This document shows, piece after piece, positions 8,914-16,680 of a DNA stretch of 64,000 nucleotides. A program made the translations under genes and the position numbers. Under the pieces are notes generated by a model that made no database searches, was not told where the DNA came from, and worked only from the letters and a program-made list of their open reading frames with translations. This stretch comes from Cysteiniphilum litorale. GTDB lineage: Bacteria; Pseudomonadota; Gammaproteobacteria; Francisellales; Francisellaceae. The stretch lies in the NCBI RefSeq assembly GCF_003428165.1, contig NZ_QLIQ01000004.1, forward strand, positions 54,189-118,188. The letters run 5' to 3'. How positions within the stretch are numbered: position 1 is the first letter of the stretch; every line of letters starts with the position of its first letter.

Positions 8914-9216
8914 ATGGGTAAAAAAGAAGTAAAAAACCACACAAAAACGGAGTTTGAAGCCATATTTGCTGAGAAAGCAGGACTGACTAAAGTAGCAGCT
9001 AAACAAGCTGTTGATGCTTTCATTGCGTCCGTAACGGATATTGTCAAAAAAGGTGATTCAGTCAGTTTTACTGGTTTTGGTAAATTTGAAGTTGGATATC
9101 GCGCCGCGCGTGAGGGGCGTAATCCTAAGACTGGCGAGCCAATGAAAATCGCAGCGTCTAAATCGCCCAAATTTTCAGCGGGCAAGCTGTTGAAAGATGC
9201 GGTCAACGGGAAGTGA
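8914..9216 (+). CDS. HU/IHF-family DNA-binding protein
   Basis: A 100-residue protein with the complete HU fold: N-terminal helices (KTEFEAIFAEKAGLTKVAAK), the GDSVSFTGFGKFEVGYRAAR strand region, and the DNA-intercalating arm REGRNPKTGEPMKIAASKSPKF. This family compacts DNA and bends it at recombination or transfer sites. There is a good ribosome site (AGAGGAGAAA). The third-position base use appears less A+T-rich than the neighbours, especially at 9100-9200. A plasmid-borne HU could offset nucleoid protein titration or act in the relaxosome. Confidence 0.95.
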   Translation: MGKKEVKNHTKTEFEAIFAEKAGLTKVAAKQAVDAFIASVTDIVKKGDSVSFTGFGKFEVGYRAAREGRNPKTGEPMKIAASKSPKFSAGKLLKDAVNGK

Positions 9217-9247
9217 TTTATAAGAATTATGTGATAGGGGATTAATG

Positions 9248-9910
9248 ATGGAAAAATTTGATTATATAAAGGTAATATTGATAGCAATTTCCTGTTCAAT
9301 AGTTGCTATATCCGGTTATCAAACATACTTTGGAGCTTATGAAGTCACAACGAGTATGTATAAAATATTTTGGCATACATCATCATTGTTTAATATGATG
9401 GTGCCTTATATGGTTTTATTTTTACTAAAAGGCAAGGCGTATTCAATGGATGGTAGCGCTTATGAGGGAACTAAAGGATTTTTCCTTGATTTTATTGACT
9501 TTGCAATGAGTATTATTGTCGCAACATATTTGATATCAACATTGGCGCTTGATTTGTATGGATATATTGACCATACGTACGTGTTTATGGCTTATATAGC
9601 TTTAGCATCAATACTTTGCGCTGCATTATATATAATTTTCAAGTACCCATATGATATAATTAAAATACTCTCATTGAATCATGTAATGCTTATTGATGAC
9701 AACATTGTGATGAACTCGCTTGTTAGAGGGGCAGCCGTATCATTCTTAGCAGCGATGTTATTCTTTGTGCCTGTGCAGGTTTTCTACACTTTTGGGCTCA
9801 CTTTATCTGGAGCTATATTTACGGCTACACTAACAACAATAGTATTTTTTTGGGGTGTTTTTTCATCTCTAAAAAATGGATGGTATTTAAGGTACCAGGA
9901 TAACAATTAA
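9248..9910 (+). CDS. polytopic membrane protein in T4SS region
   Basis: About 220 residues with five or six hydrophobic segments (about 8-27, 45-63, 85-105, 115-137, 164-186 and 188-207). The ATG at 9248 is preferred over 9245 because AGGGGA is then six bases upstream. No recognised family. It lies between the HU gene and a second small membrane protein, within the secretion region, so an inner-membrane transfer accessory role is possible. Confidence 0.6.
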   Translation: MEKFDYIKVILIAISCSIVAISGYQTYFGAYEVTTSMYKIFWHTSSLFNMMVPYMVLFLLKGKAYSMDGSAYEGTKGFFLDFIDFAMSIIVATYLISTLALDLYGYIDHTYVFMAYIALASILCAALYIIFKYPYDIIKILSLNHVMLIDDNIVMNSLVRGAAVSFLAAMLFFVPVQVFYTFGLTLSGAIFTATLTTIVFFWGVFSSLKNGWYLRYQDNN

Positions 9911-9928
9911 ATTTTTGTGGGAGATTTT

Positions 9929-10201
9929 ATGAGCGATGGTTTTGCGATTTTCAACTATGCTTGCGCTAGTGTTATTGTCGTTGGCATTTTAGTTTTGTTG
10001 TTTATGAGTTTTTATTGCTGGCTTGAGAACAAAGTCACTGAAGCAATAAATTTACTTATAGGCGTTGCCGTTTCTATTGCTGCAATACTTGCTGTTGTGT
10101 TAATTTATTATCAATTTGGAGAAACAGGTTTATACATTCTGTCCCCCATTGCGCTTATTGGTGGGTATTTTAGCGTTAAGAATATGTTTGATCCTTGCTA
10201 G
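9929..10201 (+). CDS. small membrane protein
   Basis: Starting at the ATG at 9929 (GGGAG six bases upstream; an in-frame GTG at 9917 is less likely), the product has 90 residues with three hydrophobic stretches (about 8-27, 38-58 and 65-80) and ends FDPC. It follows the previous membrane gene by 18 bp and is probably co-expressed. No family recognised. Confidence 0.55.
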   Translation: MSDGFAIFNYACASVIVVGILVLLFMSFYCWLENKVTEAINLLIGVAVSIAAILAVVLIYYQFGETGLYILSPIALIGGYFSVKNMFDPC

Positions 10202-10241
10202 CCAATAATTGCGATGAAGCGTAATTTAAATCTATGCAGTC

Positions 10242-10282
10242 GTAGACAGAGAACCACGGTTTTTTCCGTTGGGAATTTCTAC
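10242..10282. terminator. possible hairpin terminator between convergent genes
   Basis: Outer arms GTAGA/TCTAC enclose inner arms ACGG/CCGT around a T6 loop. It lies between the convergent small membrane gene (ends 10201) and the DotM-like gene (ends 10327). The stem is imperfect and there is no clean T-tract after it. Confidence 0.3.
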
Positions 10283-10326
10283 AACTTAAATTTGACAATA
10301 AATCATACCTACAATATTGCAACAAC

Positions 10327-11274
10327 TTATAGACGAACTTTTTTCTTTCGTTCATTTTCATTAATATAATTCTCAAAAAATTTTATGAGGTAATCCATAT
10401 CTATTATTTTGATAGCTTCCCCGACTTCCTTTTCTAAAGTATAGTGCCAGAATACCCCCATAGTCTCAACGGGTTTGCTGTCTTTGCCAACGGAATTTAG
10501 AACTAAGAAAATGTGATATGCCAGATGATTTTGATTGGACTCTAGTGAGAGGTGAAAAAACATGTCTCTAGCGTATATGAAATGAAGCTTATTTATCTCT
10601 TCAAATAGACGTATTATGTAGGTGTAAAGATATGCGTGTTTGGTTCTTATCTTATATATTTGATCTTCTGATAATAAACTGTTTCCATGGCGGTCTCTGC
10701 GTGTTGCAAAGCTTTCTAATGTATTTACAACTCCTAAAACTAATGATTTATCTGATTCACACATCTTATGTTCATTAGCAATTGTGATATTATTGTCAAC
10801 TATCAATAGCCGTCCTATAAGAAGTAGTTGGGCTTGAAGTTCATCTATTAACCGAGTGTAATCGATTTGATATTCATTAGAATTGGCATCTGCGTATTTT
10901 ACTATTTCTTTTTTTAATAGCCACTCTTTTGGGTTTATGATTTCGCTTCTCCTGTCTGTGAAAAAGGATTTTTGAAGATTAAGACAAATCAATTTATCTA
11001 AGTTTAAGCTATTAACAGGGTAGTTATGATGGTAGTGTCTGTTGATAAACCGAAAAACAAGGTAAAGCATAAATGCAACAAGAATAACTTTGCATATAAT
11101 CGACAAATAAATGGCATTGTCACGTATAAACTTAAATGAAAATAAAAAATTATCTATATGGTTTGATATAGATGCATATAAGAAGCATGCAGAAACAGCT
11201 ACCACTATTATAAATAAAGCCGAAACTAATATTGTAAAGCTAATATCTTCATTTTTATATTGCTCATTTGACAT
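10327..11274 (-). CDS. DotM/IcmP (TrbA)-like coupling-complex protein
   Basis: Starting at the ATG at 11274, 315 residues: two N-terminal membrane helices (about 14-35 and 51-73), then a cytosolic domain. The C-terminal part has the family pattern: R-x-K-H-A-Y-x3-T (IRTKHAYLYTYI), then YHIFLVLNSVGKDSKPVETM and FWHYTLEKEVG, matching the H-A-x-T / LN-x-x-GR / A-x-F-x-H blocks of DotM/TrbA proteins. DotM works with the DotL/TrbC coupling ATPase to recruit substrates. It is on the opposite strand from the dotD operon, with a 160-bp divergent promoter region. DotL is not in this window. Confidence 0.65.
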   Translation of the reverse strand: MSNEQYKNEDISFTILVSALFIIVVAVSACFLYASISNHIDNFLFSFKFIRDNAIYLSIICKVILVAFMLYLVFRFINRHYHHNYPVNSLNLDKLICLNLQKSFFTDRRSEIINPKEWLLKKEIVKYADANSNEYQIDYTRLIDELQAQLLLIGRLLIVDNNITIANEHKMCESDKSLVLGVVNTLESFATRRDRHGNSLLSEDQIYKIRTKHAYLYTYIIRLFEEINKLHFIYARDMFFHLSLESNQNHLAYHIFLVLNSVGKDSKPVETMGVFWHYTLEKEVGEAIKIIDMDYLIKFFENYINENERKKKVRL

Positions 11275-11365
11275 ATACAAACTCTTACCTAGTAAAAATA
11301 AGAACTCATTTTACAGTTCGGTAGGCTTGGTTTAAAGTGCTATGAATATTGAATGTGTAATCATA

Positions 11366-11380
11366 TTTTCATATCACTTA
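11366..11380. promoter_or_regulatory. TTTTCATATCACTTA motif upstream of dotD operon
   Basis: This copy of the shared motif lies 59 bp before the first DotD-like gene, in the divergent region with the DotM-like gene. The downstream gene lacks a strong ribosome site, as at the other sites with this motif. Confidence 0.4.
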
Positions 11381-11438
11381 TTTTAGGTTGGTTTATTTTA
11401 TAGAATAAGCTTCATACTTACTTTTTGTAGAAACATTA

Positions 11439-12023
11439 ATGAAGCAAATTTATAGTAAACTGGGATTAGCGTGCTTGATTATATTTGGATTGTCAGGGTG
11501 CGCCTCGTTTCGTGGAGAGCAAAATTCATCGCCACCTGAATTTAAAGCTAAAAATGAGCCTTTATCATTATTATTGGAATATTCAAAGCAGGCCGCTGAA
11601 TCTCAAAAAGAATATGCGAATATTAGTAGTGCTGAAGTTGCCCAAAACACTACTTATACAGAGTGGAAGCGACAACAATTTAATTTAACAGCGGTTCCTG
11701 TTGGGTTTGATAAGATAATTCAATTCGATGGAGTCCAGACATACTCTGTATATGCACTTATTAAAAAGATTGCACTACTAGCTGGATATAAGTACGTATT
11801 TTTAAACAGGGCAGATTTACCAGTATTAGCAGTTGTTTCAACAGGAAAAGAAGGAGTTAGTCTAAAAGATCTGATAAACCAGATAAATAGTTATGTTGGG
11901 GATGCGGTCACAATATCAATTGATGGAGATACAAAGCAGATTTTTGTCAAATACAAAAATAATTTGAATAATGTTAATACGCATAAGCAGGATAGAGAGG
12001 AAAGCGATGAGAAGAAAAGCTAG
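11439..12023 (+). CDS. DotD (TraH)-like outer-membrane lipoprotein 1
   Basis: A 194-residue lipoprotein: a hydrophobic signal followed by the lipobox LSGC (C21). After a linker, residues 85-165 form a secretin N0-like domain (LIKKIALLAGYKYVFLN... ILVK-type ending IFVKYKN), as in DotD/TraH, which helps place the DotH secretin in the outer-membrane core complex. It is the first gene of a dotD-dotC-dotB type operon, in the order seen in IncI traH-I-J. Its end overlaps the next lipoprotein gene by 17 bp. Confidence 0.7.
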   Translation: MKQIYSKLGLACLIIFGLSGCASFRGEQNSSPPEFKAKNEPLSLLLEYSKQAAESQKEYANISSAEVAQNTTYTEWKRQQFNLTAVPVGFDKIIQFDGVQTYSVYALIKKIALLAGYKYVFLNRADLPVLAVVSTGKEGVSLKDLINQINSYVGDAVTISIDGDTKQIFVKYKNNLNNVNTHKQDREESDEKKS

Positions 12024-12474
12024 AATAATGATAATATCTTTGCTGGTTGTATCTTTAACATCCTGCGCAACAAAACCGATAGAGCCCGAATCATCAGAAA
12101 TAATACCTAAAGCTTCGCAGTGGAAGGTTACAGAAGCTGATAAAAAAGCTAACGAAATAACTAAGTTGCATTATTTTGATTCTGATGTTTCAGCCAGAAA
12201 TATAGCCTTACCCGAGATATTTAATCATAAGATAGCTCTTCCAGAAGGCTTCTCAGGTAGTTTAGACAATATGATGAAACTTATCTGTAATGCCATTAAT
12301 TATGACTATGAAATAAAAAATAACGCTGAAATACCCCCTTTAATTGTTATCGCCCCAACGTATTCTGAGAAATCGGTGTTTGAATATTTGATTGAAGTTC
12401 AAAATCAGCTAGGAGATAAAGGGACCATTGGTGTAAATAATAATGACCAAATGATATTGGTGAAATTATTTTAA
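12007..12474 (+). CDS. second DotD-like lipoprotein
   Basis: The ATG at 12007 has AGAGAGG upstream; the frame extends to 11971 without a better start. The 155-residue product has a lipobox LTSC (C20), then a linker and an N0-like domain (FSGSLDNMMKLICNAINYDY..., ending MILVKLF) comparable to the preceding protein. Tandem DotD-like lipoproteins are unusual, since most type IVB systems have one DotD. They might form a hetero-oligomeric core ring, or one may act in surface exclusion. It is coupled to the preceding gene by overlap. Confidence 0.6.
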   Translation: MRRKARIMIISLLVVSLTSCATKPIEPESSEIIPKASQWKVTEADKKANEITKLHYFDSDVSARNIALPEIFNHKIALPEGFSGSLDNMMKLICNAINYDYEIKNNAEIPPLIVIAPTYSEKSVFEYLIEVQNQLGDKGTIGVNNNDQMILVKLF

Positions 12475-12489
12475 TTGGTAGAAATTTGT

Positions 12490-13335
12490 ATGCTTGTAAG
12501 AATCCACAAAAAATTATTTATGTTAGTTTTAACATTTGTCACTATTGGCATATCATATGCAATTGATGAGAAGGCGTTATACAATGAGGGTTTAAACTAC
12601 CCTCTAAATACAAGCAGTATTGATGCTAATGAAAAAGGATCTATTGAAGCCATCCAACAAAATGCATTACGTATAGGTGCTCAGTCAGGACTTTATTATC
12701 AAATGAACTATTTGCAAGAAAACGTCTTAAGCTATGCTTCACAATTGGATGTGGTATTTAACTTTCAAATATTAATGAAGTGGGCGTCATATGGAACGTC
12801 GATCAGTAATCTTCTGCCGCCAGTTATACAGGCGATTGATAAACAGGTTTCTATTGAGCATTCTGGGCAAAAATTAGTTATAAACAATAAGGTGTACAAA
12901 ATAACGACTCCAGCACAGATAGTTGGGAACCCACCTAATTGGAGACAGTATCTTCTTGTTGTTGTCAATAAACCAAATTTTGATGTGATCAAAAAACCAT
13001 CCACATCACTTGAGTGGAATGCGTGGGATAACTCTTACCGTCAGGGTTGGGTTGAAGGTCAAAAAGCTGCAAATCGTTTTTTCAACTATAAAATGGCGCA
13101 GCTTTATTCAACATTTAATGGAATGATGACATACTTAATTGCAGAGAGAAAGGGTATTGTTAATAAACCTGATATAAGTTCTTCATATATTCCCGTTAGT
13201 AGTTATGGTTCAGAGATGAGTGTTGGCAATATGATTTACACAATAGATAGAAATGTAAATTTTGAAGCTGATCTATCAAAATGGAAAGTTAAAACTCTGA
13301 ACGATGTCGATACAGTGGGGGATAAGCATGGTTGA
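12490..13335 (+). CDS. DotC (TraI)-like core-complex protein
   Basis: 281 residues from the ATG at 12490 (weak ribosome site; an in-frame TTG lies at 12475). It shows the DotC pattern: a block near residues 60-75 (ALRIGAQSGLYYQMNYL), then a LDVVFNFQILM segment, the conserved LPPVIQAIDKQV, and W-R-Q-Y-L before a DNSYRQGWVEGQKAA helix. DotC is an outer-membrane core component. Legionella DotC is a lipoprotein, but here the signal peptide ends GISYAIDE without a cysteine, so it would be a soluble periplasmic protein. Its last codons overlap the DotB-like gene by 8 bp. Confidence 0.7.
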   Translation: MLVRIHKKLFMLVLTFVTIGISYAIDEKALYNEGLNYPLNTSSIDANEKGSIEAIQQNALRIGAQSGLYYQMNYLQENVLSYASQLDVVFNFQILMKWASYGTSISNLLPPVIQAIDKQVSIEHSGQKLVINNKVYKITTPAQIVGNPPNWRQYLLVVVNKPNFDVIKKPSTSLEWNAWDNSYRQGWVEGQKAANRFFNYKMAQLYSTFNGMMTYLIAERKGIVNKPDISSSYIPVSSYGSEMSVGNMIYTIDRNVNFEADLSKWKVKTLNDVDTVGDKHG

Positions 13336-14530
13336 GATTAGCAGTGATAGCTTTAAAAAATATATTAATATTTCATCAACATATCAAGAGCAAGCAGATG
13401 ATATGTATCAGTTTAACCGTGATAAAAATAGGGGTGCATCTTGGGTTTTTCAAAATCTACCAGGAACTATCAATAGAAGAATTCATTTAGATGATATTCT
13501 AGAACATTGCTGTGCGAAAGGCGCTGATGATATTTTTATAAGTTCAAACCTTAAAGTCATGGCTAGAGTTGCTGGACGCAATATCCAAATAACTGATAGG
13601 AAAATATCAGTTTCTGAGTTAGAGAATATTATACAAATTATAACAAAAGACCCTGCTTCTATAAATGTATTTACAAGAGGTGAGAATTTATGGGGAGCTT
13701 ACGCTATTAATGAGGAAGAGCATGGAAGCAAACGTTTAAGATATGCTATTGAAGGGACTGTTGATGGTTATGATATCTCGTTTAGGCAACTAATGGATAA
13801 ACCAGTAAAACTATCGGATCTAGGTCTTGAGCAAGATGTATGGAGCAAGATACGCACTCTTAATGATGGGTTCGTAATTGTTTCAGGAGCAACTGGATCT
13901 GGCAAGAGCACTTTAATTACTTCGATGCTAAGAGAATTAGCAGAAGATAATGATGGAAATCACAACATCCTAACATTCGAAGAACCTGTTGAAATAAGAT
14001 TTGATAAACTGAATTTCAATACTTCACGAGTTAAACAATCAGAAATTCCCTTTAATTTGAAAACTTTTGATATTGCCGTTAAGGGAGCTATGAGAAGATC
14101 GCCAACAATAATATTTGTTGGTGAAATCAATGATTTTGCAACCCTAAAAGCATCTCTCGCAGCAGCGCAAACTGGACATCTTGTTTTTGCAACTGTGCAC
14201 GCTAAATCAGTAAGAAATATATTCTCAAGAATGCTTTATTTGTGTCCAAATGACCTAAGATCTTCATACTTAAATGACTTGATTGAGTCTACACATGTTT
14301 TAGTCAATCAAAAGCTGCTTAAAATAAAAAATGAATTAAAACGAATTCCATCAAGAGAATATTGTTTATTTAATGACAAATTCAGAAAGTCTCTATCAGA
14401 GGTCGGAGATAATATTCACAAAGTATCTCAAAATATAGGCGATCACATTGATCATAGTAAGTCGACACATAAAGATTGCATTTTAAATTTAAAGAGAAAA
14501 GGTATTTATGTTTATGATGATGTGGAGTAA
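13328..14530 (+). CDS. DotB/TraJ secretion ATPase
   Basis: 400 residues from the ATG at 13328 (GGGGATAAGC upstream). PilT/VirB11-type ATPase: Walker A GATGSGKST at residues 187-195, Asp box TFEEPVE, Walker B-type PTIIFVGEIND, and the His-containing AAAQTGHLVFATVHA. DotB is the cytosolic hexameric ATPase that docks on DotO to power transfer. The N-terminal domain includes the usual LDDILEHCCAKGADDIFI segment. All nucleotide-binding residues appear intact, so the gene looks functional. It follows DotC by overlap and precedes an IcmC-like gene by 5 bp. Confidence 0.9.
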   Translation: MVEISSDSFKKYINISSTYQEQADDMYQFNRDKNRGASWVFQNLPGTINRRIHLDDILEHCCAKGADDIFISSNLKVMARVAGRNIQITDRKISVSELENIIQIITKDPASINVFTRGENLWGAYAINEEEHGSKRLRYAIEGTVDGYDISFRQLMDKPVKLSDLGLEQDVWSKIRTLNDGFVIVSGATGSGKSTLITSMLRELAEDNDGNHNILTFEEPVEIRFDKLNFNTSRVKQSEIPFNLKTFDIAVKGAMRRSPTIIFVGEINDFATLKASLAAAQTGHLVFATVHAKSVRNIFSRMLYLCPNDLRSSYLNDLIESTHVLVNQKLLKIKNELKRIPSREYCLFNDKFRKSLSEVGDNIHKVSQNIGDHIDHSKSTHKDCILNLKRKGIYVYDDVE

Positions 14531-14535
14531 TTTCT

Positions 14536-15087
14536 GTGAGTGACAATGTTCAATTAATATTAGATACATATAATTCAATATACTTAATTTTGGTAAGTGT
14601 CTCCGTTGTCATGGGGTTGATTTCAATTATCATGGCTGGGTTAACACTAATTTATAGAAGAACTAATCCAAGTCGATTCAGCTACTCTTTATCAATTTCT
14701 TTATTTATATTAGGCGGTTTATCCTTCTGTGCATCAGGGATCTTTATTAACTCTAGAGAGACATTTTTCCCCGGAACGGGAGGAGTCACAATTGGTGAGT
14801 TTTCACAATCACCTATGGATGCACAGCTATTGGCGCAACAACTGGGTATGGTGCATGGTAATCAACCGTTTATTATAATGGTGATGTTGTTAGCAATAAA
14901 ACTTTTTGGTTTTTATCTTATAATAAGGGGCTGTACAAGACCAATGAAATCGTACTTTACTGGGCAGCCATTTAATTTTATGGTCTCTATAAAATATTGG
15001 TTTCTAGGATTTGTTTTAATAGCAATTCAACCTGTATCCCATTCTTTGTATACTTGGTTTCAACAGGCATTTCAGGTGAGTGTATGA
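14536..15087 (+). CDS. IcmC/DotE (TraQ)-like inner-membrane protein
   Basis: 183 residues starting at GTG 14536 (GGAG eight bases upstream). Four hydrophobic segments: about 14-38, 51-72, 112-130 and 147-170. The third, LLAIKLFGFYLIIRGC, and the following GQPFNF...FLGFVLIAIQP resemble the Q-x-x-G-x-x-x-F-x-R-G and IGG-x-L-x-IN blocks of the IcmC/DotE/DotV membrane family. Placement after dotB in an apparent single operon supports a T4SS role. Identity within the family is uncertain. Confidence 0.5.
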   Translation: MSDNVQLILDTYNSIYLILVSVSVVMGLISIIMAGLTLIYRRTNPSRFSYSLSISLFILGGLSFCASGIFINSRETFFPGTGGVTIGEFSQSPMDAQLLAQQLGMVHGNQPFIIMVMLLAIKLFGFYLIIRGCTRPMKSYFTGQPFNFMVSIKYWFLGFVLIAIQPVSHSLYTWFQQAFQVSV

Positions 15088-15851
15088 AAAAATATGCTGT
15101 ACTGTTACTTTTTATTATATATTCAATCTCAATTTCGCATGGTTTTTGTAGACTTCCATATGAACCATGGGATCCATTTTGTACCTCAGTCCCATCTTCA
15201 CAGTCTGACGCTCATGCTATGATTAATGGTGGAATTATACAGAAGGCAAATGGTATTAAAGCAAATCCTAATTTGGCTGACAAATTACATGAAATTGGCT
15301 ACGAGGTTAGTGGTATAAACATTGCGTTACAGCAAAAAGGTGTAGAGTTTTGTGCTTGGCTTGGATATCTTACGCAAGATTATTATAATTATATTCTAAC
15401 GAATAAAGTTATTAGTCATGAGCATAGTAACTATTATGTTCCAGATACACTAACATATTCACCAGAAAAAACATTTGATTATTCAGTTCCAACAAATTTT
15501 AAGTATTTCTATATTCCATACACACAATCATGGAGGAAAGCATATTGTGGTATGTGCTACATTCCACAGAAAGACACTATTGGTATTGCTAAATTGTTTG
15601 TTAATAGTATGCAGACGTGGATAGATTTAGTTTTAAATACTAAGAATGAAGAAGTTGCAGGATCTATAGATGGGTTAAAAAAACAAATTGATTCATTAAA
15701 AGAAAAATATAAAAAAATGAAAGAAATTAAGCCTGAACAGGTGATTAGCTGGTGTACGCAGGAATATCAAAGCTACTTAAAGAAACAATATTTTTGCAGT
15801 TATTCAAACAACAATAGCGTGTGTAAACCTTTTAATAGTGGGAGATTATAA
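15084..15851 (+). CDS. secreted cysteine-rich protein of T4SS operon
   Basis: The ATG at 15084 overlaps the previous stop (ATGA). About 255 residues with a signal peptide ending near SHGF. The mature part has cysteines in FCRLPYEPWDPFC, FCAWLGY, YCGMC and near the C-terminus, suggesting periplasmic disulfides, and a Lys/Glu-rich helical stretch (LKKQIDSLKEKYKKMKE). Family not recognised. An IcmX/TraW-type periplasmic role is possible from context only. Confidence 0.55.
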   Translation: MKKYAVLLLFIIYSISISHGFCRLPYEPWDPFCTSVPSSQSDAHAMINGGIIQKANGIKANPNLADKLHEIGYEVSGINIALQQKGVEFCAWLGYLTQDYYNYILTNKVISHEHSNYYVPDTLTYSPEKTFDYSVPTNFKYFYIPYTQSWRKAYCGMCYIPQKDTIGIAKLFVNSMQTWIDLVLNTKNEEVAGSIDGLKKQIDSLKEKYKKMKEIKPEQVISWCTQEYQSYLKKQYFCSYSNNNSVCKPFNSGRL

Positions 15852-16231
15852 TGAAGTGTGGATTTCTAACAAAAACAAATATTATATTAAACGTCATCTG
15901 TTTGAATTTTCTATTTTCTTTGTCATATGGCTTTGACTATAACTCGGGAGGAATGAGTGTTTCAGGGGGAGGCTCCTGCCCAATATATAGTGGTGGAAAG
16001 GCGTATGACACTAATATATGTAAGCAGCTTCATCAAGGAATAAGTCTTGATAACAGCTTCTTTGATGGGTTAAAGCAAGGCTGTGGTGCTGATTTATCCT
16101 TGCCTGGACTAGGGACTTTAAATGGCAACCTCGATACTATATTTTCTGGCGGTGATGCATGTCAGGTGTTAAATAATATTACTGGGAAAAAGCTAAGTGA
16201 TGCTTTATCTGCAATTAAAGGATTTGGTTAA
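15851..16231 (+). CDS. small secreted protein of T4SS operon
   Basis: Overlaps the previous stop by one base, with GGGAGATTATA before the ATG. 126 residues: a signal peptide ending near LSYGF, then a Gly/Ser-rich stretch (NSGGMSVSGGGSC) and four cysteines in the mature part. No family recognised. Likely exported and possibly disulfide-linked with the preceding secreted protein, with which it shares cysteine content and operon. Confidence 0.5.
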   Translation: MKCGFLTKTNIILNVICLNFLFSLSYGFDYNSGGMSVSGGGSCPIYSGGKAYDTNICKQLHQGISLDNSFFDGLKQGCGADLSLPGLGTLNGNLDTIFSGGDACQVLNNITGKKLSDALSAIKGFG

Positions 16232-16235
16232 TGTT

Positions 16236-16577
16236 ATGAGATATGAAATTAACAGGTCTAAAGATATTTACGTAGAGCCGGAAGAAATAGATGCTTCATA
16301 TGTAACAAGAAAGGCATTATGGATTAATTTTATGCCGCCAAAAACGGTAATTTTAATTGTAATCTTAGTGTTGTTTTTCATTGCTAGCATATGGCTATCA
16401 ATCTCTAAATTGTGGTCGTTATTGTTCTTATTGATGATTGGCTATGATTTTTATATCTATAGAAGTAACAAGACATACAGGTCACTAATAAGGAAGTATA
16501 TTAGATATATTAAAACAGGAGACGTGCTTTATACTAGAAAAGTTAGGAGCAGCATACATCGAAGACGTCAAGGTTAG
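16236..16577 (+). CDS. IcmT/TraK-like small membrane protein
   Basis: 113 residues from the ATG at 16236, four bases after the previous stop. The soluble N-terminus (YVEPEEIDASYVTRKALWINFMPP) leads to a paired hydrophobic region (about 36-76) and a basic tail (YRSLIRKYIRYIKTGDV). IcmT/TraK proteins share the short N-terminus, two helices and a terminal basic R-x3-G segment, and traK follows the DotB homologue traJ in IncI plasmids. Identity is tentative. Confidence 0.4.
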   Translation: MRYEINRSKDIYVEPEEIDASYVTRKALWINFMPPKTVILIVILVLFFIASIWLSISKLWSLLFLLMIGYDFYIYRSNKTYRSLIRKYIRYIKTGDVLYTRKVRSSIHRRRQG

Positions 16578-16680
16578 TTATTTTTTATTAATTGTGTTTA
16601 TACATTGGTGTAAATGCGGTGGTTCATACAATATGTTGTATGACCTAAATTGAGGCAATCTTTTTGAGTGGGTAAACGTA

